Source: an uncultured Blautia sp. (GTDB lineage Bacteria; Bacillota; Clostridia; Lachnospirales; Lachnospiraceae). Taken from it: a DNA stretch of 26,894 bases. The stretch is taken from NCBI GenBank assembly GCA_900541345.1, contig UQJE01000030.1, positions 1-26,894 on the forward strand, given 5' to 3'. The position numbers and the translations under genes were made by a program. A model generated the notes under the pieces. It was given only the letters and a program-made list of their open reading frames with translations, ran no database searches and was not told the DNA's origin. Shown in pieces: positions 1 through 7,460 of this stretch (the stretch's first letter is position 1; the number at the start of each line of letters is the position of its first letter).

Positions 1-130
1 TGTAGATTTTGATGATGTGATTGAGAAAGTGAGTGCAATCACACCGGTTCCGGGAGGAGTAGGAAGTGTAACAACTTCTGTTCTTGTTGGACATGTAGTA
101 GAAGCTGCAATGAGAAAAGTAAACGCATGA
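1..130 (+). CDS. folD: FolD bifunctional methylenetetrahydrofolate dehydrogenase/cyclohydrolase, C-terminal fragment
   Basis: This is the last 42 codons of a gene that begins before the window; the reading frame starts at base 2 and ends in TGA at 128-130. The peptide contains the FolD signature around ITPVPGGVGSVTTSVLV, followed by the usual C-terminal helix (HVVEAAMRK). FolD is a cytosolic enzyme that interconverts methylene-, methenyl- and formyl-tetrahydrofolate using NAD(P). The PVPGGVG loop belongs to the nucleotide-binding half of the protein. The stop codon overlaps the next start in an ATGA arrangement, so the glucosaminidase gene is probably co-transcribed and translationally coupled. 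The family assignment is secure; nothing can be said about the missing N-terminal part. Confidence 0.9.
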   Translation, partial: VDFDDVIEKVSAITPVPGGVGSVTTSVLVGHVVEAAMRKVNA

Positions 131-846
131 GAAGAGTACAGAAAAGAAAATATTTCTGTGCGCTGATGCTTGTGGGTGTCCTGGGAATCGGGACACCCTT
201 TTCCATATATGGAGAAGCGCCGGACTATTCCGGGGAAGGGCAGATTACAGCGCCGGAAAAAACAGGCGAAGAAACACCAATAGACGATGCCACAGATAAC
301 ACATACGACTACTATACAGTTATGGGAGATACTACTGTTGCGGCAGAGGATATGGTGCTTCATTTTAATAAACAGAATATGGAATATCCTTCGGAAGCAC
401 TTTCAGAAGGCGGAGCTCCGGATATTGAAACCTTTTGTGGAATTGTGGTGGAAGAAGCCGAAGCAGAAGGCGTTCGCGGTGAGATTGTATTTGAACAGGC
501 AATGCTGGAAACAGGATGGCTTCAGTTTCAGGGTGTATGTAAGCCTTCCCAGTTTAACTTTGCAGGACTTGGGGCAACAGGAGGGGATGAACCCGGAAAT
601 TCTTTTCCTGATGTACGGACGGGAATCCGCGCCCAGGTGCAGCATTTAAAGGCGTATGCCTCTTCTGATGAGTTAAATCAGGAGTGTGTTGACGAAAGGT
701 TTTCCCTTGTGACAAGAGAGTGCGCACCTTACGTAGAATGGCTGGGAATTCAGGAAAATCCTTATGGTATGGGATGGGCAGCTGGAGAACATTATGGAGA
801 AAAATTAAGAAATCTTCTGTCAGAATTAAAAGGCGAAATGAATTAA
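127..846 (+). CDS. Secreted glucosaminidase-domain protein (peptidoglycan hydrolase, GH73-like)
   Basis: A 239-aa exported protein. Residues 1-30 form a signal peptide: a basic start (MRRVQKRK), a hydrophobic core (CALMLVGVLGIG) and a probable cut near IYGEA. Residues 31-95 are an acidic linker. Residues 98-235 match the glucosaminidase fold that cleaves N-acetylglucosaminyl bonds in peptidoglycan: the putative catalytic Glu128 lies in MLETGW, followed by QFNFAGLGATGG (142-153), NSFPDV and the GIRAQVQHLKAYAS segment typical of clostridial enzymes. A role in wall turnover or cell separation is inferred from the family. The ATG overlaps the folD stop, so the gene sits in the folD transcript, an odd pairing of a cytosolic folate enzyme with an exported hydrolase. 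There is no transmembrane anchor beyond the signal peptide and no sorting motif. An alternative is a catalytically weak glucosaminidase-like binding protein. Confidence 0.82.
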   Translation: MRRVQKRKYFCALMLVGVLGIGTPFSIYGEAPDYSGEGQITAPEKTGEETPIDDATDNTYDYYTVMGDTTVAAEDMVLHFNKQNMEYPSEALSEGGAPDIETFCGIVVEEAEAEGVRGEIVFEQAMLETGWLQFQGVCKPSQFNFAGLGATGGDEPGNSFPDVRTGIRAQVQHLKAYASSDELNQECVDERFSLVTRECAPYVEWLGIQENPYGMGWAAGEHYGEKLRNLLSELKGEMN

Positions 847-937
847 AAAGGAAAAGAATGGAAAACGAATTTTACAGAAGAGAAACAGGACTGTGATATG
901 TTTGAAGTACAAAAACAGAGAAAGGCGGATGATTAAA

Positions 938-2290
938 ATGAAAAAAAGTATGAAAAAGATTTGCGTTTTTCTGGCTGTTCTTCTGACAGTTGTGGCTCTT
1001 CCTGTAAGCGCGCAGGCAGATGGAAGAAAAAAACAGACTATTCAGGCATCGGATATGACTGTAAAAGTAGACCAGAAGAATAAAAGACTGAACGCAAAAG
1101 CAAAGACAACCATGAGCTATAAAAGCTCCAACCCTTCCATTCTCGGAGTGAGCGCAAAGGGTGAAATCACACCAAAAAAAGGTGGAACAGTTAAGGTTAC
1201 CATTTACGCGAAGGGTACCACCAAATACTTTTCTGCCAAAAAAGATGTGACTGTAAAAGTGCTAAGAGCCAGCCAGAGTGTTCAGGCGTCAAATATGACA
1301 GTTTTTATGGGAGAGGCAGGAAGAGCAATCGGCGCAAAAGCGAAAACGACCATGAGTTATAAAAGCTCCAATCCTTCCATTCTGGGAGTGAATGCAAAAG
1401 GTGTGCTTACCCCAAAAAGAGAGGGGACCGTCACAGTGCGCATTAACGCAAAAGCAACAAGCAAATATACTTCTGCAACAAAGACAATTACGATTGACGT
1501 GAGAAAACTGAATCCTGCAGAAGTAACATTAAAGCCGGGGAGAACATATACCAATTATGATATAACAGGAGACCAGAATGAGGATATCATTCTCGTAGAA
1601 CAGACAGACCGGTATGTAAATAGCGGAGAAGAGATGTACAGAGGTCTTGACTTATATATAAACGGCAGAAAATGGTCTCTTCTTGACAGGAATGATATGT
1701 ATTATTACGCTCCTGTAAAAATCAATCTGTACACACTGGAAAATGGAAAACCGTTTTTAGAGTTATATGCCTCCTCCGATAACGATTATCCTGTAATATC
1801 GGCGCTTTATCAGTGTCAGGGTGAGACGCTGGAATGTGTGGTTGATTTTATGAGAGTCTTTGGAAATTACGGAAGACCGCATAGAAACGAGCTTGTGACA
1901 GTGAAAGGAAATACCATGAAAATCCGTCAGAGTATGATGTCTTATTCCACCGGCATTTCGGAAATAGACTTTGATTATGGATATATGAATGGCACGTTAC
2001 AGCCAATCAGCGGAGTGGGAACATATACCTATACATCGTTGGTTGTCAACGGAGAGAGAAACAGAGGCATTTTAAATGCGGATACCTTATTATACAGCAC
2101 TCCAGGCGGAAATGAAGAACTTCTTACCATTCCGGAAGGAGGAGTCGTATCGATTCTTCGCTGCAAGATGGTAAATCACGGTATGTATATTCAGGTCTCC
2201 TATAATGGAACCATCGGGTGGCTGGAAGCACAGGAAGGTTATGAAGATAAAGAAAACCGTCTGTTTGCAAATGTAGAGTATACGGGTTGA
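938..2290 (+). CDS. Secreted protein with two tandem Ig-like repeats and a C-terminal SH3-like domain
   Basis: A 450-aa exported protein of unknown function. I chose ATG 938 because AAAGGCGG lies about 9 bases upstream; in-frame ATGs at 893 and 929 have no well-placed ribosome binding site. Residues 1-29 are a signal peptide (MKKSMKKICVFLAVLLTVVA... ending VSAQA). Residues 33-192 are two 80-residue bacterial Ig-like (Big-type) repeats sharing the block AKAKTTMSYKSSNPSILGV. Next comes a segment with DITGDQNEDIILVEQ, resembling the acidic turn of FG-GAP/VCBS-type propeller repeats, then a middle region I do not recognise. Residues about 380-440 (DTLLYSTPGGNEELLTIPEGG... GTIGWLEAQ) look like a bacterial SH3 domain. 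A cell-surface or matrix-binding role is inferred. There is no LPXTG motif and no C-terminal membrane segment. The next gene begins only 4 bases after the stop. Confidence 0.75.
   Translation: MKKSMKKICVFLAVLLTVVALPVSAQADGRKKQTIQASDMTVKVDQKNKRLNAKAKTTMSYKSSNPSILGVSAKGEITPKKGGTVKVTIYAKGTTKYFSAKKDVTVKVLRASQSVQASNMTVFMGEAGRAIGAKAKTTMSYKSSNPSILGVNAKGVLTPKREGTVTVRINAKATSKYTSATKTITIDVRKLNPAEVTLKPGRTYTNYDITGDQNEDIILVEQTDRYVNSGEEMYRGLDLYINGRKWSLLDRNDMYYYAPVKINLYTLENGKPFLELYASSDNDYPVISALYQCQGETLECVVDFMRVFGNYGRPHRNELVTVKGNTMKIRQSMMSYSTGISEIDFDYGYMNGTLQPISGVGTYTYTSLVVNGERNRGILNADTLLYSTPGGNEELLTIPEGGVVSILRCKMVNHGMYIQVSYNGTIGWLEAQEGYEDKENRLFANVEYTG
1034..1513 (+). repeat. In-frame tandem duplication of a 240-bp Ig-like module
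   Basis: Two adjacent 240-base units (1034-1273 and 1274-1513) encode the two 80-aa Ig-like repeats. They stay in register at exactly 240 bases: GCAAAAGC blocks start at 1094 and 1334. The cores around 1094-1160 and 1334-1400 differ mostly at third codon positions. The edges of the units have diverged more. This fits duplication of a structural module followed by selection on the protein. Confidence 0.8.
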
Positions 2291-2294
2291 GAAT

Positions 2295-3149
2295 ATGACA
2301 AAGGAAGAACGTGTAGTAAAATATCTGGAACTGGCAGCGAAATATTGTCAATATGATACCAGTCATTTACAAAAAGAACTTGATGTATCTGATGACGATG
2401 TGAGAGAAATACAGGAAAAAAGGGAAAAAGAGCTGAGCTTAAAGCCTGTGGAGAAGAGAAATGAAGTTGTGAAGAAGGTAATAAAACCACTTCTTAAAAA
2501 GCATGGATTTTCTGTTTCCGGAACGGATTGGAGGCGCAGGTTGGAGGATGATGGGTATCTTATTATCCATATGTTGAGTTCTCGGTTTAATGGAATCGTT
2601 ACAGGGGCAAATTTCCGATTCCACATCAGTGCATCGAAAAAAGAAGAAATAAGAGGAAAACTTTCTGATCAGTGGATGTATAACCAGGGACGGGATTTGC
2701 TGCACGTTGATTTTTTGCCTTACTGTGGAATGCTTTCGCCTTATTATTCCGGAGGAGAATATAAAATAGACGGGTATAAAAACTACTTGCCTTCAGACAC
2801 TCCGCTTGAAGATGTTTTTCGGCAGATAGAAGAAGATTTTGGAACGTATATCCTGCCTGAGCTAGATAAAGTTCACTGTTATGATGATTTTCCCAAATTG
2901 TGGGAAGAAAAAAGAAAAAGACAGAATGAAAAAGAAATATGTCTTCTCCGATATTATTACATGGCGCAGTGGTGTGTAAAGGAACGGACTGGAAGCGGAT
3001 TTCAGGAACTGGTAAAATATAGAAAAAAGCAGGGCATAAAGAGAGAAGACATTTTATTTCACATAGACTGGTTGGATATATGTGCAAAAAATTCAGATTT
3101 TCCTGCCTTGGATGCCAGAGAGTTTGCGTTAAAAGCAGCAGAAGATTAA
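2295..3149 (+). CDS. DUF4304-like hypothetical protein
   Basis: A 284-aa protein with no signal peptide or membrane segment, so probably cytosolic. Residues about 55-200 resemble DUF4304, a family of unknown function that begins with a helix like VIKPLLKKHGF (62-72) followed by WRRRLEDDGYLIIHMLSSRF and a series of beta strands; here the strands run through GANFRFHIS and LHVDFLPYCG. The N-terminal 55 residues are charged and helical (DVSDDDVREIQEKREKEL). The C-terminal part from about 200 is helical and rich in Lys, Glu and Tyr. It starts 4 bases after the Ig-repeat gene with only a weak GGTTGAG ribosome binding site, so translational coupling is likely. Function is unknown. The DUF4304 call rests on the N-terminal motif pattern, not on a search. 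Confidence 0.6.
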   Translation: MTKEERVVKYLELAAKYCQYDTSHLQKELDVSDDDVREIQEKREKELSLKPVEKRNEVVKKVIKPLLKKHGFSVSGTDWRRRLEDDGYLIIHMLSSRFNGIVTGANFRFHISASKKEEIRGKLSDQWMYNQGRDLLHVDFLPYCGMLSPYYSGGEYKIDGYKNYLPSDTPLEDVFRQIEEDFGTYILPELDKVHCYDDFPKLWEEKRKRQNEKEICLLRYYYMAQWCVKERTGSGFQELVKYRKKQGIKREDILFHIDWLDICAKNSDFPALDAREFALKAAED

Positions 3150-3170
3150 TATACCAAGAGATAAGAACAG

Positions 3171-3262
3171 AAAATTCCCCTTGCAGAATATGCCGCCCCC
3201 AAAAGTCAGACTAAGAATCTGACGATTGGTGTCGGTACAATGATTGCTGCGAGGGGAATTTT
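3171..3262. terminator. Long rod-like hairpin between convergent genes; bidirectional terminator or structured RNA
   Basis: Arms 3171-3186 (AAAATTCCCCTTGCAG) and 3247-3262 (CTGCGAGGGGAATTTT) pair over all 16 positions with one G-U. The stem continues through 3187-3189/3243-3245 (with G3246 bulged), GCCG 3192-3195/CGGT 3233-3236 and CCAA 3199-3202/TTGG 3226-3229 to an apical hairpin GTCAGA-7-TCTGAC (3205-3223). T-rich stretches follow the stem on both strands, so it can end both the DUF4304 transcript and the minus-strand hydrogenase transcript. It is much longer and more interrupted than an ordinary terminator, so a processed small RNA is also possible. Confidence 0.7.
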
Positions 3263-3297
3263 TGCGTCATGGGCGGATTTGCCCGTTTTGTTCGAAA

Positions 3298-4803
3298 TTA
3301 TTTTAATTCCATATTTTCAAGTTCTTTATCCGGAATTTTTGGGGTGGATTCCGCTACAAATTTTTTCAGGGCTTTTGAAGATTTTGTAAATGGTGCATTT
3401 GTTCCGGCACCGCCCATACAGCCGCCAGGACATGCCATGCCCTCAATCATACAGCCTTTTAATTTTCCTGCTTTTGCAAGCGCCAAAACTTTCTTGCATT
3501 CGGCAAGGCTTTCAGCATGTTCAATGTTTACAGGTATGTCTGGGTAATATTCTTTTAAGCAGGCTTCAATTGCTCCTGCGACACCGCCTGCAACGGCATA
3601 TCCCCTTCCGGCTGCTGTTGCATCGTGAAGCTCTCCTGCATCTTCTACTTCAGAAGGGTTGATTCCCTTTGCGTCAAACATACCCCAGAGTTCCTCGAAA
3701 GTTACGACAAAGTCTACATCGCTTCTTACAGTTGTGCGCATTGCTTCCAGCTTTTTGGAAGCGCAGGGACCGATAAAGACAACGTGGGCGCCGGGATGCT
3801 CCTGCTTGATTTTTCGTGCGGTTGCTACCATAGGGGTAAGTTCCTGGGAAATGTTGTCAATCATGTCCGGGAAGAACTTCTTTGCCATGACGGACCAGGA
3901 AGGGCAGCAGGAAGTAAGGAGGAAAGGAATATTTCCTGTTGCTACTTCCTTGGCATAATGATGCGCTTCGGAAACAGCACCTACATCGGCACCAAAAGCA
4001 ACCTCGTGAACGGCAGTGAAACCGAGTGCCTTTAAAGCACCGTGGAATTTTCCTGGTGTAACATCATCACCAAACTGTCCGATATAAGCAGGTGCTACTT
4101 CTGCAATGATTTCTTTTCCCTCTCTTAAAGCGTGGGCAAGCTGGAAAATCTGAGATTTATCAGAAATCGCCCCGAAGGGACAGCTTACCATACACATTCC
4201 GCAGGATACGCATTTTTCCTGATCAATATCGGCGCGTCCCTGTGAATCACTTGTAATTGCTTTTACGCCGCAGGCGCGCTCGCAGGGGCGTTCTTTGTGT
4301 GCGATGGCATCATATGGACATACAGATTTACATTTTCCGCATTTAATACATTTTTCCTGGTCAATATACGATTTTCCATTTACGATAGAAATGGCGTCTT
4401 TTGGACAGACAAGAAGACAGGGGTGTGCCACACAGCCCTTACACATATTGCTGACCTCATATTTATTGGGAGCGCAGGCTGCACAGGCGGAAGGAATTAC
4501 CTGCATAAGCGGGGGTTCATAATATTTTTCATCAATATTACTTGCCTGTACACCGTCTGTCAAATGAACCGCTTTATTTTCTGGGCGGAGAGAAAGTCCC
4601 ATAGCAAGACGAACACGTTCGCTGGCAACGGCGCGCTCTCTGTAAATACTGTCTCGGTATTTTGCCTGTTCCTGCACAATATTATAAGGAATGGCTTCAA
4701 TATCGTGAATCAGAGATTCGTCTGTCGACTGAAAGCCCGCTTTTGCAATTTCTGTAAAAATTTTCCGGCGAATTTGTTTTACCGGAGTATCTAGATTTCT
4801 CAT
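3298..4803 (-). CDS. Monomeric [FeFe] hydrogenase, group B-like
   Basis: A 501-aa iron-sulfur enzyme with all three H-cluster motifs: L1 TSCCPSW (C299, C300), L2 GPCASKKLEA (C347) and L3 EGMACPGGCMGGAG (C458, C462). The L2 motif begins GPC instead of the MPC of group A enzymes, which fits the less-studied group B. N-terminal to the H domain are several Cys clusters: C107, C110, C121, C124, C129 and C133, then CIKCGKCKSVCP (C152-C162) and CVSCGMCMVSCP (C199-C208). There is no [2Fe-2S] domain and no PAS or kinase domain. The role, inferred from the family, is H2 evolution or uptake with ferredoxin in the cytosol. The start is supported by AAGGAG 7 bases upstream. The gene is divergent from hydC-hydB-hydA across a 295-base spacer, so the two hydrogenase units may be co-regulated. 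Its 3' end faces the rod-like hairpin. Confidence 0.87.
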   Translation of the reverse strand: MRNLDTPVKQIRRKIFTEIAKAGFQSTDESLIHDIEAIPYNIVQEQAKYRDSIYRERAVASERVRLAMGLSLRPENKAVHLTDGVQASNIDEKYYEPPLMQVIPSACAACAPNKYEVSNMCKGCVAHPCLLVCPKDAISIVNGKSYIDQEKCIKCGKCKSVCPYDAIAHKERPCERACGVKAITSDSQGRADIDQEKCVSCGMCMVSCPFGAISDKSQIFQLAHALREGKEIIAEVAPAYIGQFGDDVTPGKFHGALKALGFTAVHEVAFGADVGAVSEAHHYAKEVATGNIPFLLTSCCPSWSVMAKKFFPDMIDNISQELTPMVATARKIKQEHPGAHVVFIGPCASKKLEAMRTTVRSDVDFVVTFEELWGMFDAKGINPSEVEDAGELHDATAAGRGYAVAGGVAGAIEACLKEYYPDIPVNIEHAESLAECKKVLALAKAGKLKGCMIEGMACPGGCMGGAGTNAPFTKSSKALKKFVAESTPKIPDKELENMELK

Positions 4804-4849
4804 TTTGCATCTCCTTTATTTTTAGTTTTCCACGCACTGTATAAGATAT

Positions 4850-4878
4850 ATGATATAAGAAAAGGGCGGAAAAAGCAA
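4850..4878 (-). promoter_or_regulatory. Possible promoter of the group B-like hydrogenase gene
   Basis: On the minus strand TTGCTT (4873-4878) and TATCAT (4850-4855) are separated by 17 bases, about 47 bases from the start codon. The -10 matches at 5 of 6 positions; the -35 is weak (3 of 6). The region is AT-rich, so chance is a real possibility. A second candidate, TTGTAA-18-TATACA, lies further upstream. Confidence 0.35.
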
Positions 4879-4988
4879 TGTATATTTTTTAACAGGATTG
4901 TTATAGAAAAAGCTTTGTATAATTTGAAAAAGTGCCATTTTACAATGGATTTTAAACGGATAAAAGCAGTAAAATATATATAAATTGC

Positions 4989-5017
4989 TTGTGATAACAG
5001 GTGTATTAATGTATAAT
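4989..5017 (+). promoter_or_regulatory. Promoter of the hydC-hydB-hydA operon
   Basis: TTGTGA (4989-4994), a 17-base spacer and a perfect TATAAT (5012-5017) lie 81 bases before the hydC start. The heptamer TAACAGG in the spacer (4995-5001) also occurs at 4890-4896 in the same divergent region; the latter copy is part of an inverted repeat TAACA-4-TGTTA (4890-4903). These may be operator half-sites. I looked for the Rex consensus (TTGTTAA-4-TTAACAA) and did not find a proper copy. Confidence 0.6.
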
Positions 5018-5098
5018 TAGAACATAACTTTATGGCGAAAAAATAAAAAAAGGTAATTTTGCACAAAACATAACACTGCCAAATAAGGAGGGAACTGA

Positions 5099-5578
5099 AT
5101 GTTAGACCAGTCTTATTACAGAAAAACGGACGAAATTATTTCACATTACGGAAAGAAAGCTGCCTCACTGATTCCTATTATGCAGGACATTCAGGCAGAG
5201 TATCGTTATCTTCCGGGAGAGCTTCTTACCTATGTTGCGGAGCAGATTGGGGTAAATGAAGCGAAGGCTTATAGTGTAGCAACTTTTTATGAGAATTTTT
5301 CTTTTGAGCCAAAAGGAAAATACGTCATAAAAGTATGTGATGGAACAGCATGTCATGTAAGAAAATCCATGCCTGTAAAAGAGGCGATGATGAAAGAGCT
5401 TGGATTAAGTCATAAAAAACATACAACAGATGATATGTTATTTACGGTAGAGACGGTATCCTGCCTTGGAGCCTGCGGGCTTGCACCTACTTTGACAGTA
5501 AATGACGAAGTGCACCCGAAAATGACCCCGGAAAAAGCGGTGGAGCTTTTAAATGAATTGAGAGGTGAAAGCTTATGA
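5099..5578 (+). CDS. hydC: HydC: NuoE-like [2Fe-2S] subunit of NAD-dependent electron-bifurcating hydrogenase
   Basis: A 159-aa thioredoxin-fold ferredoxin of the NuoE/HndA/HydC family. An N-terminal helical part (YYRKTDEIISHYG) precedes the [2Fe-2S] domain with ligands C80 and C85 (VCDGTACHVR) and C122 and C126 (VSCLGACGLAP). This is the normal length for the family. It is expected to carry electrons within the HydABC complex, which confurcates NADH and reduced ferredoxin to H2 in the cytosol of fermenting anaerobes. AGGAGG lies 8 bases before the ATG. The last four bases overlap hydB (ATGA), so this is the first gene of the operon read from the promoter at 4989. Confidence 0.92.
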   Translation: MLDQSYYRKTDEIISHYGKKAASLIPIMQDIQAEYRYLPGELLTYVAEQIGVNEAKAYSVATFYENFSFEPKGKYVIKVCDGTACHVRKSMPVKEAMMKELGLSHKKHTTDDMLFTVETVSCLGACGLAPTLTVNDEVHPKMTPEKAVELLNELRGESL

Positions 5579-7446
5579 GTATTCTCTGCAAAGAAGATTT
5601 ATTAAAAAAACAGGAAGAAATCCGTGAAAATATAAAGAGTTATACCTGTCGTGTTCTGATTTGCTCCGGGACAGGCTGTATGGCATCCGGCGCACAGAAA
5701 ATTTATGATGAGATGGTAAAATTATGTGAAGATATTGAAGGCGTACAGATAGAAATGCAGAAAGACGTACCTCATGTAGGTGTGGTCCGCACTGGTTGTC
5801 AGGGGCTTTGCGAGCTGGGACCTCTTATGCGGATTGAGCCGTACGATTACCAGTACGTTCATGTTCAGGTGGAAGACTGTAAGGAAATTGTATCGAGAAC
5901 AGTGCTTTTAGGGCAGCCGGTAGAGCGTCTGTTTTATCGTCATGAAGACAAAGTCTGTCCGCATCCGGATGATATTCCTTTTCTCAACCTTCAGACAAGA
6001 ATTGTTCTGGAAAACTGTGGGAAAATTGATGCAGAATCCATAGATGAATACATAGCAGCCGGGGGATTTTCCGCTCTTGTAAAAGTTCTTACAGAAATGA
6101 CACCGGAGCAGGTCATTGATGAAATTACAAGATCGAATTTAAGAGGAAGAGGCGGAGCCGGTTTCCCGGCAGGAAAGAAATGGTCACAGGTGGCAAGACA
6201 GCCGGAAAAAGTCCGTTATGTAGTTTGTAATGGTGACGAGGGAGATCCAGGTGCATTTATGGACGGCTCTGTAATGGAAGGCGATCCGTATAAGATGATA
6301 GAGGGTATGATTATTGCCGCTTACGCAGTAGGTGCAGAAGAGGGTTATATTTACGTTCGTGCAGAATATCCTCTTTCTGTTAAACGTCTTCGCATGTCTA
6401 TAGAACAGGCAGAAAAATACGGCCTTCTGGGAGACAATATTATGGGCACTGGTGTAAATTTCCATCTTCACATTAACAGAGGCGCAGGTGCTTTTGTATG
6501 TGGAGAGGGTTCTGCCCTTACGGCTTCTATTGAAGGAAACAGAGGAATGCCACGTGTGAAACCGCCGCGTACAGTAGAAAAAGGGTTGTGGGAAAAACCA
6601 ACCGTATTAAATAACGTAGAAACTTATGCAAACGTGCCGGGAATTATCTTAAAAGGAGCAGACTGGTTTAAAACAATCGGAACAGAGGGAAGTCCGGGAA
6701 CAAAAACATTCTCTCTTACCGGTTCCATAGAGAATACAGGTCTTATCGAGGTGCCTATGGGAACGACACTTCGTCATATTATTTACGATATTGGCGGTGG
6801 ATTAAAAAGCGGAGCTGCGTTTAAAGGGGTGCAGATTGGAGGACCTTCCGGAGGATGCCTTGTACTTGACCAGCTTGACCAGCCGCTTGATTTCGATTCT
6901 GTAAAGAAACTGGATGCGATTATGGGTTCCGGCGGACTTGTTGTTATGGATGAAAATACGTGTATGGTAGAGGTGGCACGTTTCTTTATGAGCTTTACCC
7001 AGAGAGAAAGCTGCGGAAAGTGTGTACCGTGCCGTGAGGGAACAAAACGTATGCTTGGTATTCTGGAAAAAATCGTAGAAGGAAAAGGGGAACTTTCCGA
7101 CCTTGACCAGTTGGAAGAGCTTGCAAATATGGTGCAGAGCATGGCATTATGCGGACTGGGAAAAAGTGCGCCGCTGCCTGTTTTAAGCACCCTGAAGCGT
7201 TTCCGGAAAGAATATGAGGAGCATATTGTAGATAAAAAATGTCGTGCGAAAGTCTGTATAGCCCTTCGTCAGTTCCACATCAATCCGGAGTTTTGTATCG
7301 GCTGCGGAAAATGTGCAAAGAACTGTCCGGCAGGAGCTATCACCGGAAAAATCAAACATCCGTATACCATTAACAACGATCTGTGCATTAAGTGTGGTGC
7401 ATGTAAGGACAACTGCAACTTTGATGCCATTTATGTAGAGGCATAG
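5575..7446 (+). CDS. hydB: HydB: NuoF-like NADH-binding flavin subunit of bifurcating hydrogenase
   Basis: A 623-aa fusion. Residues 25-105 are a thioredoxin-like [2Fe-2S] domain (C30, C35, C75, C79), the piece that is a separate HndB subunit in four-subunit enzymes. Residues about 185-450 are the NuoF core, with the NADH/FMN loops GRGGAGFPAGKKW (191-203) and NGDEGDPGAFMDGSVMEGDP (219-238). A [4Fe-4S] site follows at SCGKCVPC (C480, C483, C486) plus C526. The C-terminus adds two ferredoxin clusters (C574-C584 and C604-C614). In known HydABC enzymes this flavoprotein exchanges electrons between NAD(H), ferredoxin and the hydrogenase subunit. The start overlaps the hydC stop, and hydA begins 14 bases after its own stop. 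All key residues appear intact. Confidence 0.93.
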   Translation: MSILCKEDLLKKQEEIRENIKSYTCRVLICSGTGCMASGAQKIYDEMVKLCEDIEGVQIEMQKDVPHVGVVRTGCQGLCELGPLMRIEPYDYQYVHVQVEDCKEIVSRTVLLGQPVERLFYRHEDKVCPHPDDIPFLNLQTRIVLENCGKIDAESIDEYIAAGGFSALVKVLTEMTPEQVIDEITRSNLRGRGGAGFPAGKKWSQVARQPEKVRYVVCNGDEGDPGAFMDGSVMEGDPYKMIEGMIIAAYAVGAEEGYIYVRAEYPLSVKRLRMSIEQAEKYGLLGDNIMGTGVNFHLHINRGAGAFVCGEGSALTASIEGNRGMPRVKPPRTVEKGLWEKPTVLNNVETYANVPGIILKGADWFKTIGTEGSPGTKTFSLTGSIENTGLIEVPMGTTLRHIIYDIGGGLKSGAAFKGVQIGGPSGGCLVLDQLDQPLDFDSVKKLDAIMGSGGLVVMDENTCMVEVARFFMSFTQRESCGKCVPCREGTKRMLGILEKIVEGKGELSDLDQLEELANMVQSMALCGLGKSAPLPVLSTLKRFRKEYEEHIVDKKCRAKVCIALRQFHINPEFCIGCGKCAKNCPAGAITGKIKHPYTINNDLCIKCGACKDNCNFDAIYVEA

Positions 7447-7460
7447 AAGGGGGAAATACT

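Noticed and set aside
893..937. ATG 893 as the start of the Ig-repeat protein
   Set aside because: It would put 15 charged residues before a normal signal peptide and has no ribosome site; ATG 938 has AAAGGCGG at a suitable distance.
4804..5098. A Rex operator between the hydrogenase units
   Set aside because: No TTGTTAA-4-TTAACAA-like palindrome is present; TAACA-4-TGTTA has its half-sites in the opposite orientation.
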